Assembly: GCF_041146795.1 (NCBI RefSeq) | Contig: NC_135185.1 | Location: 23,084,529-23,148,528, forward strand | Direction: 5' to 3' | Origin: Maylandia zebra | Taxonomy: Eukaryota > Chordata > Actinopteri > Cichliformes > Cichlidae | Length of the DNA stretch: 64,000 nucleotides | In this document: piece by piece, positions 51,501 through 64,000 of the stretch | Layout: every line of letters begins with the position of its first letter | How positions within the stretch are numbered: position 1 is the first letter of the stretch | Made by a program: the position numbers and the translations under genes | The notes under the pieces: model-generated | The model's database searches: none | What the model was told of the DNA's origin: nothing | Seen by the model: the letters and a program-made list of their open reading frames with translations, nothing else

Positions 51501-54500
51501 AAAAAATAAATGCATTTAGAAAGGTTTATTCATAGTTAAGTTTCTGTACTCACTGCTTTGTACTGGAACAGCTGGGAGAACTGGTCTCGGGTCTCGTATC
51601 TGTGTGCATTGCCTTGCCAGTGATCAGGCATGTAGTGGATATGAGCCAGAATGACCCGCAACAGCTGCTCAGGGCAGAACACCATATGTTTATCAGGAAT
51701 AAATGACCTGTAGAGAAAGAAAGACAAGTGGTGGAGACGGTCTTTTTTTTCCACATTTACTGAGATATGTATGATGACACAAAGCTTTGGAAAACAGATG
51801 CATATTAGACAAGAATGAACTGTTTAAGTAAAGTAAAAGTGGATATTTTTAAAAAATTATTAATTTCATTCATAATAAATTACACATATGCATAGTTTTT
51901 TTTCAGTGTTTTGGATGGCTGAAAGCGCAAAATAATTAACTGTGTCAAATTAACTTTTGGAATTCAGATGTAAAAGAGCCAGAAGCTGCTTAAGGCAAGG
52001 AATCCATCTTCCTTGCATAAGTAGGAAGAAGAACGAGATGCAAAAGAGCATTAAAGGGATTACAACTATGAGTAGCTTTAAAAGGGCAATAAAGAAATGG
52101 CTCGGGGTTAATGGTTGATATTCTACATGATGAGATTTGGGTCCTATAGTCTTAGTTTGTAGCAGATGTATGCAATTTAATTTACAATATTGTTAGTATT
52201 TTATAGATTTATAAAGTTTCAATTAGTTTTACACAGCTGGACTGATTAGCGGTTTCTTGCTATTCTGCTTTCTACCCTTTATTTTACTTTTCTTCTCCAC
52301 TGAACACATTTAAATTTAGGTTTTTATCTTATTCAGACTTCCCATTAAATTATTTCACCATCAGTCCTTACCTGCAGATTGTGATACACACTCCAAGGAG
52401 TGTGATTGATGAGAGCACATGCTCCACTGCAAGAACGTCCTCATCATAGATGGTCAGGGCGATGAGAACGGCCAAAAGAGACCCGGCAAAAAATGCCACA
52501 TTTTTGGCAACCACTGTGAGCAGTGGTGAAAGGAAACAGTTCATATACTTGGATGCAGCCTGAATGAAACAGGAACAGAGTACAAAGAAGAGGAAGAAAG
52601 GAGGAGGAAATGGGGTTGATTATTAACTCTACAGGCAATGAATGAGAAGCACCAGAAAAATCTTTTTCCTTGCTCTTATCTACAGGAAAAATCCCAATTG
52701 GTCTCATATATTTACAGATTTGCCAGATTTACGGATTAGCCTTTATAATCATAGCTTTTACAAAATAAGAAGGTAGGTATGAGCATCAAAGATGTGCAGG
52801 AGATGAGTTGGTGCACTGACCTTGTAGCCTTTGCTGAGGCGTGACATGAGCTCGTGGTCCAGCTCATTGAAATGACGCAGATAACATCGACCATACAGAG
52901 ACCAGCATCTCGCCCCCAGAGAGCCAGGCTCTCGCTTGATCACCTACATACAAACACAGATAAAAAAACAAAACAAAGCACTGTCGTCACTATTAAATGC
53001 AAAAGGAAATGGCTTAGTTAATTCATATGTAAACCATTTACCTCAGTATAACTGAAAAAGGCATAAAGGATCTGCCACACAAGAATGACTGGACACAGCA
53101 GCAGATTTGCAATGCCGATCCACAGGATACGAGAGGCTAGCCTGTCTGCAAGCTCAAGCCTGTTCCCTCCCCTCTTATACTCCTGTTTTAGGCTCCACTC
53201 GTTCTCAAACAGGGAGCCTGCAGGAATGAAAACAATCAAAATCAGCAGAGTTTAAATAAAGGTTTCTTCTCATAAACAGATCAATTACTTACACAGGATA
53301 TAACTCGTATACAAAAGCACACATGCATAACTGATGACAGACCTGGTCCCCAAAAGAAGATGAGCTCAAAGTTGTATTTGAGACCCCGAGTATAAAACAC
53401 GTACTCCCCAAGTACAGGAAGTCGAAATCGCACAGGAAGGAGTGATTTATTCACCATGGCAACCTAGAGAAGTACAGGAAGAAAGGTTTGGTTTGAGGTT
53501 ACATCATTTTGTTATGTCTGAAAGGAGGTGTTCATCCACCAAAATCTTTAATAACATTTCACTGCAAATATACAAACCATGTAATTCTTAAAGCGGAGGA
53601 TGCGGTGGTAAATGTCCAGCTCTGTCAGCTCCTTTTTATGGATGCAGATCTGATGTTCCTTCTGGATCTCAACAATCCTGGCCTGAACCTCCTGCCACGT
53701 TGCATAGGGGAGCTCTGACTGAAGCACAAAAGCACTATAAAGCTTAGGAATTGGGCTTTATTCTTGGCAAAAATAACAGACATTATTAGGGGTTTCTAAT
53801 GTCAACAGGACAAACTGTCCCACAAAAAACTCACCATGGTCATTTTAAGGGCGTTGATGTAGAAGGATCGGATCTCCCAATAACAGCACACATTGTAGAT
53901 GAATTTAAAGAGCCGATGTAGCCAAAACACCCCGGAGATTATCAGCACAAAGATCACAAATGCATTGTTTCGGATTCTGTAGACCAAAAGACATGTTATT
54001 ATTTACCAGTATTGAAGCAGTGCTTCAACAAAATGTCATATTTATCAGAAAAATAAAGAAAACTGGAGGCTTTATTTTACAATATTTTCTGAAGATAATA
54101 TAGTGAAGATTTAAGGTAGACTTAAAGTGGACCTTTTATGTTTTCCTCATTTTCTGTCTGGATTCTCATATCTAAAATGGTCAAAACATCAGCATGTAAA
54201 CATAAACCTCAGACTGCTCTAAAAGCTTGATGTCAGATATTCTATTTTAATCTAGTCTCTGTATGACATCATTTAGGGCAGATGTCCTTGACATGGTCAT
54301 CTCAGCCACACAAAGCCATGGCTGTAAGTATAGATGCCCCACCCACCTGCTGTTAAATCTTCTGTTTGAGGTGTTGCAACCAATCAGAAAAAGCTGTCTC
54401 AAAGATAGAAGGACTAAAATGTGTAGTTTAAGGCAGTCAATAAACTAAGGGGCTCCACCAAGCACAGCATACGGTAAATATTATTATTGTTTTGAACTAC

Positions 54501-55319
54501 AGCTGGAGCACTGTCTATGCAAAAGACACCATAAGGACATTTTAACAAATACAGAGTCTTAGACTCACCTTGCACTGCAGACATCCACTGGGAGGAATGC
54601 ATCTGGCAAGGTGACTTTAGATGAATCGGTGTGATTTACAAACTTGTTGGCAAAGAGGACGTCATAATCCACACAGTTAGCAAGGAACACTGTAAAGCCA
54701 ACCACAAACAGCAGCTGACTGCATAGAGAAAGAAAGCGAGCGGTGCCAGGTAAAGAAGAAAGACAGGGAGAAATAGAAAATATGAAGACAGACATAAGAC
54801 ACAGTATACTCTACAGATAAAAGTTAATGTTAAATTTGCTGAAAAATACAACTTGTGATGGAGAGAATACATACACCAGCTCAAAGATCTCTCCGAGCAG
54901 CATACAAGTGAATCCATTCTTTTGATGCAGATTATAGACGTAATAAGTGTTAAGGAATATCCTAAATCCATCTGCGGTAAGAAAGTGCAGCGCAATTCAG
55001 AATGTGGTGAGCAAGAAATGTGCCAAAATTATTTCAAAGGATATTCTCTGGAAAAACAGGTCCAGGTTTTCTATGTGGTGCCATTGAGCTGCAAAAGAGT
55101 TGTTTCCAGTTAGTGACATTGTTATTCTGAGGCATCACTGTGAATATAAGACAAAAGGGGCATGCGTTTTTGAAAAAGTCTTATATTTGTTTGTGATTTG
55201 TGCATGTGTATCATACATTTAACTCCTTCAGGCACATGCATCAACAGGTTCTCCTCTCCCGGGGGAGAGTCGCTGTATGATGCCTCCAGGCGCTGGTATT
55301 CTGTGTCAAAGTGCGCCAT
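48518..55319 (-). CDS. atg9a: Autophagy-related protein 9A, vesicle lipid scramblase
   Basis: ATG9A is the only multi-pass membrane protein of the core autophagy machinery. It forms trimers in Golgi- and endosome-derived vesicles, scrambles phospholipids, and works with ATG2 to grow the autophagosome membrane. Eighteen exons join to 2,562 nt (853 codons plus stop; human 839). The ATG at 55319 gives MAHFDTEYQRLEASYSDSPP, nearly identical to human ATG9A, including the YQRL adaptor-sorting signal at residues 8-11. Hydrophobic segments include LLFVVGFTVFLANCVDYDVL, FVIFVLIISGVFWLHRLF, IGIANLLLCPVILVWQILYA and FFAGSLLAVLIALTIYDED. The core blocks SFIPDKHMVFCPEQLLRVIL and FFRNFTVEVVGVGDTCSFAQ are conserved. 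The serine-rich cytosolic tail ends PPHIHKVT. The N-terminus fits ATG9A better than ATG9B. Confidence 0.95.
48518..55319 (-). other. atg9a: atg9a coding exon map
   Basis: Exons in transcript order: 55217-55319, 55045-55088, 54877-54939, 54569-54714, 53835-53976, 53578-53718, 53343-53463, 53042-53217, 52821-52943, 52372-52559, 51554-51707, 50414-50593, 50085-50297, 49747-49970, 49528-49645, 49167-49437, 48621-48766 and 48518-48526. Every joint keeps phase. All introns are GT-AG except intron 2, which is AT-AC. The exon-4 acceptor has two AGs four bases apart (GCAGTCAG), and only the second keeps the frame. The last exon codes only Val, Thr and the stop. Confidence 0.85.
54940..55044 (-). other. 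atg9a: AT-AC (U12-type) intron of atg9a
   Basis: The 105-bp intron opens with ATATCCTTT, has the branch-point string TTCCTTAAC at 54957-54949 with its adenosine 10 bases before the end, and closes with AC. All three are consensus for the minor spliceosome. No GT-AG pair would join the upstream codons WHHIENLDLFFQR to VYNLHQKNGFTCML, which are contiguous in human ATG9A. Splicing here needs U11/U12 and U4atac/U6atac. Confidence 0.9.
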
Positions 55320-55361
55320 ACCGACAGCAGCTTCAGTCTCACCGAGTTGTCAAACTTGCTG
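55320..55361 (-). other. atg9a: atg9a 5' UTR part of the first coding exon
   Basis: A TGTAG acceptor at 55362-55366 precedes the start codon by about 40 bases, implying an upstream noncoding exon. A second acceptor, CTACAG, lies a few bases further upstream. Confidence 0.45.
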
Positions 55362-55589
55362 CTACAGACTGTAGAAAGGAGGGGAGAGAGTTATGGCTCT
55401 AAATTTTAAAGAACGTGACCAGGTTTCACTGCTAAGTTTCATTTTCTGCATAAATATCACTGCATATGTACGACCACACCTCATATCTTGGTTAAAGATC
55501 AACTAAATTTGAGACCCATACATTATAGAAAACACGCTATACAGGTTACAACATCCACAAAGTCCACCAGAATTAACCTCAAGTATAAC

Positions 55590-55845
55590 TCTTTATTGGT
55601 TTATTCATTATTGATCTGATTTTATCTACTGTTCTGATTTTATCTGTTTTGATTTTATATACTGTTTTGTTTGTTTGTTTGTTTGTTTGTTTGTTAATTA
55701 GTTAGTTAGTTTATTTGCTTGTTTTAATCAATTTTAAATCATGCTTTTTATTTGTTCTTGTTTCTAATGTCTCTGTAAAGCACTTTGAATCACCTTGTTG
55801 TTGAATTGTGCTATACAAATAAACTTGCCTTGCCTTGCCTTGCCT
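55590..55845 (+). repeat. RTE-like LINE/SINE 3' end with CTTGC tail
   Basis: Contains (GTTT)n at 55667-55694, then tgtaaagcactttgaatcac and tgctatacaaataaacttgc, ending in repeated CTTGC units. This is the 3' end seen in many fish RTE-like elements. It lies in the 5' UTR intron of atg9a. Confidence 0.6.
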
Positions 55846-56777
55846 ATTGACTGTACAGATAAATGCCATTTTTGCTGACCCTTCGGAAGGAAGGCCAAAG
55901 GTCAGGATCACAGACAGAAGATGAATGTAGGTACTTACTCGGGAATTCAAAACTAGGTCTACTGGTCAAAATGCACTCTGTTTACATGATACATGTTGGA
56001 AGCAGATAAAAGTTGGCCTAAAGTGCATATATAAAATATGTCCATAGAGCAGATAGGGCAATATCTTTATGCATTAGATACCAGCAACAATTTTAGAATG
56101 TCTGAATGCGACACAAAGTAATAAATATACCCGAATGACCAAGTAAAACCAAACAAAAACACAGTCCTTCAAGCTTTGGTCTGACTATTGTGTTACAGCC
56201 GTGACACCAACGCCCAAAGCCCCCAGAAAACCCCACAAAAATTACATGAAAAGAAGACCAACACTCCTCATGACGTAAGAAAGACTTATTTTACATGTAA
56301 GCTGTGGCTTATCACACGATAAACAACACATTGTGGTGTAATGCTTTGCTTATAGGTAGCTTATAAGAGGCCCCTAAAAATACACCAAGAAAAAAATATA
56401 GACATATCTATGACAGGAAATACGAAATATACATACCTCCATTCCAGTACAACACGCCCCGAACTGGTATGGTATTTGCTGAACATATCCCGCTGTAAAA
56501 AAGAAAAAAAAGGAGGAGCAGTTTTCTGTGAGCCTTTCTCCTGCTTGTCTTATCTAAAACCACAACAAACCGCTTGGACAGAGAATTAAGCAGTATTTCG
56601 TCAGAGGGGGTCAACAAACACGTCTGCACATGTTTACACTCGCTTGTAAGTAAACCGTAATTAGCTTGAAGCTAAAATAGGAGAAGCGGATCAGGTGTTG
56701 TTGTTGTCGTGGTTTGACAGCAAAGGCCTGACTCCCAAAAAAATGTCCCCCCGTCTCTCGCATCATCTTATCCTTAC

Positions 56778-56960
56778 CGTTTGTGTCTTGAGCCTCCGCT
56801 GTGTCCGGCCGCAAGAGTGAATCGCCTGAAATTTTTTAAAGAAGCGTTTTATTTTCGTTTTCTCGTCTTTACCTATCAAAGTCAGAGGTAAGCCAGTTTC
56901 ATTTTCGAAACAGCTAGCCGTCTGGAGTCCATCACCGCGGAGTGAAGGGTATCTTGTCCA
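56778..56960 (-). promoter_or_regulatory. atg9a: atg9a noncoding first exon and promoter (inferred)
   Basis: A strong donor (ACG/GTAAGG at 56777/56778) closes a CG-richer block that includes tgtgtccggccgc. The expected upstream 5' UTR exon would sit here. The transcription start is not resolved. Confidence 0.4.
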
Positions 56961-57060
56961 ATAAGAAACGGAGTTCTCTCATGGCATAACGTCTTCCAAT
57001 CGGATTTCCCTAGAGGCGGGCTCATACTGACACGGCCTATCGAAACGATTCACCATGTAG

Positions 57061-60000
57061 TCAACGTGCTCTAATTAAATGGCTGATTACTACCACCGTC
57101 TGGCCGTTTAAAGTAGAGTCATGCTGTGATGTGTTTTTTTCATTTATTCTTTCAATTGTATATTCTATACAATAAAATTTAATACATAAAAATATACAGT
57201 GCCCATATGTATGTGTTTGTGCAGAAAAACAATACACGTACATAAATGAAACCCAATCAATGGTTAACAAATGTATTAGAACAACTGTCATTAAATGTCA
57301 ATCAAAATTAGTAATAATAAACAAAATCACTACTTAGCAGCAGTTCGTTTAAGACAATTCTACCTTTCCTTGGAGTTAATGTTAGCAGGTTGTGGTCAGA
57401 GTGTGATTTGATCCTATAACCTGATAAAGAAATACATAAAGCTGCCCACCTGGTTTTAGCTGCATGCAGTTTTTACTATAGAGAAACGTTTAAGGTATCT
57501 TCAAAAATGAAAGCCATAATTCGGGTTTCCGTATGAATTTCCATTTTTAGCAATAATAATATGACTGAGAGCAAATCAGTGCAAGGTTTTCTAACTTTGT
57601 TAGTCAAGCAGATTCTGACTCTTATTTTCTTAAATTATTTTTTAGCATTAATTCAGAAGTTATGACATGTTTTGTTAACCATACTAAATTAATGACAGGC
57701 TCCTAAAGCTGCTGTTAAAGCTAAAGGAGATGAGGTGAAAGAGCTGACTCCACACTGACTTCCACAAAGACCACGCTTTGCAAAGCCAAGCTCACCTTCT
57801 GTCGCTCTCGTGGCTGCCATGAATATTCATGCATAATTGTTAAGCCTCTAGAGTGACAGCTGGGCTTTTGTTCAGTGCATGTGTCATTAGTTACACTGTT
57901 AACACCAGTGCTTGTGTGCGTGTGTGTTTAACTTAATAATGACAGATTCATTAACCAATGTCCACTCCCTGAATTTGTGAGACAAGGGTCTGTTTAAGTT
58001 AGAAAGACCACAAAGAGTTACAATAGAAAGAAATGCTCAAATACACAAAGTCGTCCTATTGCTTTTCAGCCATTTTCAGTCTCGCCAGTTTCACCCAACC
58101 CATCTCATCCTATTTTTTCCCCTGATATTTTTAAGAAGTGTCTTAAATGAGGGGGAGCCCATGTAATCCAGTTATTATAGCGATCTGGGTAATTTCAAAT
58201 GCGCTCATTAGGATTAGGCTTCATTTAACTTAATCCAGTCGAAAAAGTCGGTCACAACAAAGCTCAGATGAACTCTAAACATTAACTGAGATACAGATGT
58301 AGTATGGACAGTAATTAAAAGCTGCGATAATAATCTTGAGAAAATCTCTACCTACTGAACTCCTTCAATTTCTTTTTATTTATTGACAGGTGTACAGGAA
58401 AAGTTGCCAAAGGCGGGGCTGATGTAGCAAAGAGAAGAAAGTATCTCCCCAGACTCACTTAAAGCATTTGTTTGTGTGGTCACAAGAGACAGATGATAAA
58501 ATAATTTTTCTCTATTGTATGAATTTGGATGTCTGCATGCGTGCTCTCCTGCAGGCTATAGCCGACTGATTAAATTACCCCCACTGTCTGTTGGGAATTA
58601 AGGGGTTGCAATGACAGCTAATTTGGTTCAAAGACGTGCTATCCTACTGCCATGTAATATGAATGGTGCATGAGTGGGGTGTGGCAGTGGCGGGGTCTGA
58701 GTAGGGGGAGGGAGAAAGGAAATCATGATGAAGTCATCCCTCTGAAGCGACTTAATTAGATCGAACCCCTTTCTGTACATGCATGCATGTAAACCCAACA
58801 CAGCTGGCATAAATCTGCACACATGGGGGTGTTTGCAATTCACACAGGGTGCAACCTTACACTGCAAACATCTCTGCAAAATGTCCAGGAGGCCTAATAG
58901 TGCAATGCCTTTTAGGGTTTGTAAAATAATAGATGTACTTACATATTGTTTTAATATAGCTGCACGTAGCCTAAATATCTACACATAAACTGATGTTGAA
59001 ACATCTTATATGAAGTCACATATTCAATCACATTAATAAACCCGTCTCCACCCATTTTTATTTCAACAGATGATTTGAAAACTCAAGATCCTAAAACAAC
59101 ATGCACATAAGATCATATTGATATCAATTTCCTGTTCACGTTTTACAAAATTGGAGACATGCTGACAAGCTTAGATTGTTTTATATGCTCGTGTTACATG
59201 TGCAACCTGAATAGAAACATTCCTAATCCCTGCCTTTTCTGTTAGTCAGGCCAGATACAATGTAAAAATTAAAATATGTATATCTAAAAATAAATTTATG
59301 TATCAATGGAATCACAGCTCATTGGAAGAGACTGCGATCTCTCTATAAGAGCCCACAGCAGCAGGAATCAATGAAATAGTCTGCTGATAGTTTAAACATG
59401 TATATTTGTACATTTTACAAGAGGCCAGCCCACCACCCTCAAACCTTAAATGAAATATGAAAACATATTTCTTTCTGGGATTTATGATTTCAGGGCCACA
59501 AACATTGTTGCCTGACTCATACAGATCAGGTGACATCACATGTATATCACTCTGAAAGTGCTCATGAATTCATGAATGCAGCATTCATTCCTCTGTTCAC
59601 CATCCCCAAGGAGTGAACTCTGACACCAGGATGCACGAATCATCTCTCAGAAGAACCACAGTGGCTCAGCTTCTTTGTATTTATTATTTCCGCTGTACCT
59701 TAGCTTAACTTAGCTACTGATACTACAGGAAAATTGCTTTGTAACTCGTTACTCATTTTTCTGTCTTTGCAGTCTGCACTCTTATCTCTGTTGTCCGTGC
59801 ATTGTAAATGCTTTAATATTGTGCAGCCAGACATGCAAATGGACACTAGACAGAAAGCCTTTTACTAAACTAAAAGGTTAACGGTCATCACCAACAGTGC
59901 AGCCAATAATCAATACAGATGTAAAGAGAAATGGAGGCTGAAAGAAAATGCAAGCAAGAGGCTGTTTTTATAGAGATTTTATAAGACATATACTTTGCAG

Positions 60001-62089
60001 ACTTTCACTTTTGATAAAACTTATAGTTAGGACTGACTCAGGTGCTCCTGAATTGTCTCTAAATTATGCTGCAATATACTTAGGCTACTGGGGGGGCTTC
60101 CCAGAATGCACTGAGCATTTCTTCTTCCTTGATCTCTTTTTTCCTTGTGTGTGTTTATGCATTACAACTATATTTAATCATTAGTTATTATGAAACTCTA
60201 GCTCTCTCTTATAGTTTGGTTGCTAAACAAACCAAAACCTTGTTAGCGCTAACTTAAAGAGGTTTCTGAGTCAAATGAGGCTTTGTATTTCAAGTCTTTG
60301 TGTCTGATTTTAACTGGGTTTGTCTTTATGTGTTGGTGAGTATCTCAGTGAGCATTGCTAAAATAAGTATTTGTCCTCTGCTGGCAGAGATTTGATATTT
60401 ATGAGTAATTTGAAACAAATCAAATTAGAAAGACTTAATAACCTCAGATTCCTTACACCAAGCCTGTGTGTGTATCTCTTATTATTGTAAAAGCATGCAA
60501 ACCAACATTTAAATGTGAACAAAACTGCTACAGTTGCAGTAATAATACTTTACTGCAACTGCAATAATACTTTTAATAATACTTTGGTGATTTATTGCAA
60601 GACAGAGACATGTTTAAATATTTTCATAAAAGAAAAATAGCCAGTGGGCACATTATACGATCTTACAGGGCTCTGGCTAACAACAAGGGCTGCGAGTCTT
60701 TTATCCACTTGTTAAATTATTTCTTTAAATATCTACAAGTCAGAGACTGTTTTAATAAAGAGATGAAACCTAATTTGATTAACATATTTGATGACTAAAA
60801 GATAAATAAAAGATTGTATATGAAACTCCTAAAGGTTACCCAGCTGCTGATATTTGAGGATGATTGCAGTAATATCTGGAACAAAAAGCCTTCTTCATAA
60901 TGGGAATGTTGGAGGCAGAGTGGTAAATCAGTCGCAGGCCATTTTTCATACATTTTCCTTACTTTACTTTTCCTTTATTTTACCCAAGGGATTGTTAGTG
61001 AAGAATATTACGTCTGTGAAATCACTGTCACATCATAAATGGGAAAAATCCAGAATAAACTAAAAAAAAAAACCCCAAAACCTTAGTTTATCCTGGTCAC
61101 AAGCTTGAACGTTATCATATAGAGGTGGATTCAAAGGATGACCCATCTGCTCCATCAGAGAAAAAATGAATTTTTTCGTAAGAATGCAACCTCATAAATA
61201 TTTAAAGAAATACAAAACATTGACTAAATACTCCCTGTGATCCCATGTAACCTAAAAACTATTCTGTGATGCATATCTGTCCATGTATCTGACCACACAA
61301 TGCTTTTTTTGTCTTTGTGTGACCATTTATAGAACTTGCTGAGAACTAAATATAGCCCCGAGGCCTTATTTTGGATTGCCCCATTTTACCAGTTAATCAC
61401 TACAAAGTAGGGTTGATGATCAACTGGGACATTTCACGCTGAGTTTCTCTGGAGCTCTTTCAATCAACGTGTCCTTTCAGACAACCATAAACACATCCAA
61501 AGTGAGAGGGGGAGGTCACAGAAGATCAAAGACTTAAAATGAAAGATGGTAATAAATGTAGAAAGATTTATGGGTGCTCTGCTCATAAAACTGATTGCAT
61601 GTATCACCGGGAGTGATGCCTGTTAGCACATGCAACATATGACATGCACACACTCAGTCAACTCAATTGTTAAATTACACAAAAGTCTTGATCCGGTCTT
61701 GGAAGGTGGCAAATAGGTGCAGTGGGTGGAAGTACAGTATGTAAGGTAAAAACTGAGTTTTCACAATACAAATGAGCTTGAAAGTCAATATTTGGTATGA
61801 CCACCTTTAGTATTTAACCAGTTTTCACCCAGAGTACCATCAGACTTATTGATGATCTGTCCACAACACCCACCCACACCCACACAAATATTCAGTTAAC
61901 AGTAAGAGGAGAAGGAGACATCAAGGGGAAAGAGATGAAGCTGTGGTCAGATGAGTAAGCAGAGTTGCTCCTGACTTGCAGGGAACAAAATCTATCCCAC
62001 AATTCACTGCTGAGGGTCACTCAGTCCTGGTGTTGTCATGGTAATGAGAATTTAATAGCCCATACTTTCTTGTCTGTGTATTTCAATGC

Positions 62090-62148
<59 letters not shown>

Positions 62149-64000
62149 CCTGTACACATGTGAACATTGGATGAGTTAGTCTGCTGGGTCATGAACAGCA
62201 ACGACTCCTCTGTCTTTCCGCATCAGAGATCTTTCTGGGCAAATTTGTAGCTGTTACTTTTGCTCTATTGACTCCCATGTAAAAATCAAAAATACAGTCA
62301 GTGCGTTTGTTTAAATCACCCTCATGTAGCAGCCAGGAGGGGTTTAGTGCTGACAGATAATCAAAAAGAAGATCAGTGTGTTGTGTAGTTAAAACTTGAA
62401 CTGGAAACAATAAACAACAGATTTTTTCATCATAGACATTTTTATTTTGCTTAAGAGATCATTTGTGGAAGCCCTTTTGCAACATCTGAGACCTGAGAGT
62501 TTCAACTACAGTAAAAAAAAAACAGAAGGAAGCAGGAATTTTTTCCCATTTGATGGTCTGGAAGTAGAAAAAATGTTTTAGTAAATTTTAAAGATGATAA
62601 TTAAAACATTTTTTGGATCAATTTGTGCTGAGCATTTAATCAGTGAATCAATAAATCAACTAATCATTTCCATTTTGCTTAACTTTACCTGAACTGTCTT
62701 AGTGTGACAAACCCCAGTCATTAGGTGTAAAATTGATGCTCAAAATCAGGTGAAAGTCCCAGAGTACCAATGTTCCTTTTCCTTCAAAAGTGAGATCAGA
62801 GAAATGATCAGTAAGATTGGGTCTCATTTCCTGAGTGTTTGTGTACATGCATGTGTGTATGTGTCTAATCACAAACACAAAACGCGCATGGGGCCCTGCT
62901 GGCAGGTCTAGTTTTTGAGCTGTTGCTCTGATGAAGACGGAGGGTACAGCTAAATAATACTTCCAAGCATGAACACAGGAGCCTCTCCATCCCTATACCT
63001 CCAGGGCTCCGTGGGGAACAGGCTGAGCTTGTGCTTTACCCAAGAGAGGCCTCAGCCTGCTGGGCTCCTAAAAGCTGCACCTGGCCCCTGCAGCCTGGTG
63101 CTGTGAAAAGAAGAATAAAAACCTCACACGGTCCACATCACATAAACCAGCTGTCTGTTTATTTATACCAAACTGTGGTCTTTGGAGACTTCATTGGTTT
63201 TTCTTTCTGATTTGGGGATGTTTCACCCTCACTGTTATGGTCGTGTGTGTGTGTGAGTGTGTGTCATGAGATATCATTTTTCAGCCTGGGGGCAGGGGCT
63301 CTGACTGATTCTGTAACCAAGTCTACTCCTATACACCAAGCAACATTTTTTTTTTTGAAAGAAAGAAAGATTATATAGCAATGCCCCCCACCACCATCAC
63401 CAATCCCTCTGGCCCCACTTTCTCTTTGTGCACTGGTTTTGGAAAAGCATGAATGCTCTTGACAGCACTTGCCTCATTGCTAATTTAGATATCATTTATT
63501 CAGCTTTATAAACTTCCATGTCAGCTTGTCTGTATTCATGGCCTTAATGGTTATAATAACTTTATACTCTTGATACACAAGCAAATTTTTTGCACAGAAG
63601 GTAACAGCTGTGGTAACAGGTTTTATACAATCTATCTGATGTCTTTATTACTCAAATGCTCACTAATACTCTGGGAGCTACATCAATAGCAACATCTTGT
63701 GATTCACTGGTAAATGAAATTACAAGACAATAAAATTCAAATAATTTTGTTCATGATTTTTTTTGCGGCACATGCTTTTGAAAAAGATCAGACATCAAAA
63801 AACTATACATTACAATACATTAACACATTAATTTTTTTAAATAAAGTAGTTCTATAACAAAAAGAAACCGTCTACATTGGCTTTGAGTTTTTCATTCTCG
63901 AGCATTTTGACAGAACACATTTTTAAATAAGAGACCTAATCTCTCCAAACAAGGCAACCTGCTTCACCAGCATTTATCATCTTATTTCATTTATAAAAAC
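57061..64000. other. Intergenic, no gene recognised
   Basis: Seven kilobases upstream of atg9a with only short, protein-unlike frames. It holds a TG repeat and several stretches dense in homeodomain-type motifs (see findings). No tRNA or LINE coding remnant was seen. Confidence 0.5.
62091..62147. repeat. (TG)28 microsatellite
   Basis: Uninterrupted TG dinucleotide run of 57 bases, able to adopt Z-DNA and likely polymorphic. Shorter GT runs occur near 63243-63265. Confidence 0.95.

Noticed and set aside
60595-60798. 67-residue plus-strand frame
   Set aside because: Isolated and AT-driven, with no splice sites or recognisable domain.

Overview
The window is vertebrate nuclear DNA from a ray-finned fish, probably a percomorph. 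The genes are split into many small exons with GT-AG introns of about 80 to 1,000 bases. The dispersed repeats (fish-type RTE and CR1/L2/Rex-like LINE tails) are those common in teleosts. I read splice sites and phases by hand; no alignment or gene predictor was run.

Layout. 1-2101 (minus) holds the first exons of a gene I cannot name, leaving the window on the left. 3373-36617 (minus) is pericentrin (pcnt): 60 coding exons whose lengths sum to 12,429 nt, 4,142 codons plus stop, with consistent phases throughout. 36.8-40.1 kb is intergenic with decayed LINE pieces. 40158-40230 (minus) is a tRNA-Lys(UUU). 40505-47098 is a 6.6 kb DNA transposon with no transposase, about 770 bp terminal inverted repeats, an 8-bp target duplication, a 16-unit array of a 170-bp satellite, and a nested young LINE that still has an open reverse-transcriptase frame. 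48518-55319 (minus) is autophagy gene atg9a (18 coding exons, 853 codons), including a textbook AT-AC U12-type intron. 57-64 kb shows no gene, only short homeodomain-site-rich stretches and simple repeats.

The two named proteins are not linked in function. Pericentrin is the centrosome scaffold that anchors gamma-tubulin complexes through coiled coils and a C-terminal PACT domain. ATG9A is the multi-pass lipid scramblase of autophagosome-seeding vesicles. The most unusual structure is the compound inverted-repeat transposon at 40.5-47.1 kb. The most unusual small features are the atg9a AT-AC intron and the AKAP9-like segment near the pericentrin N-terminus.
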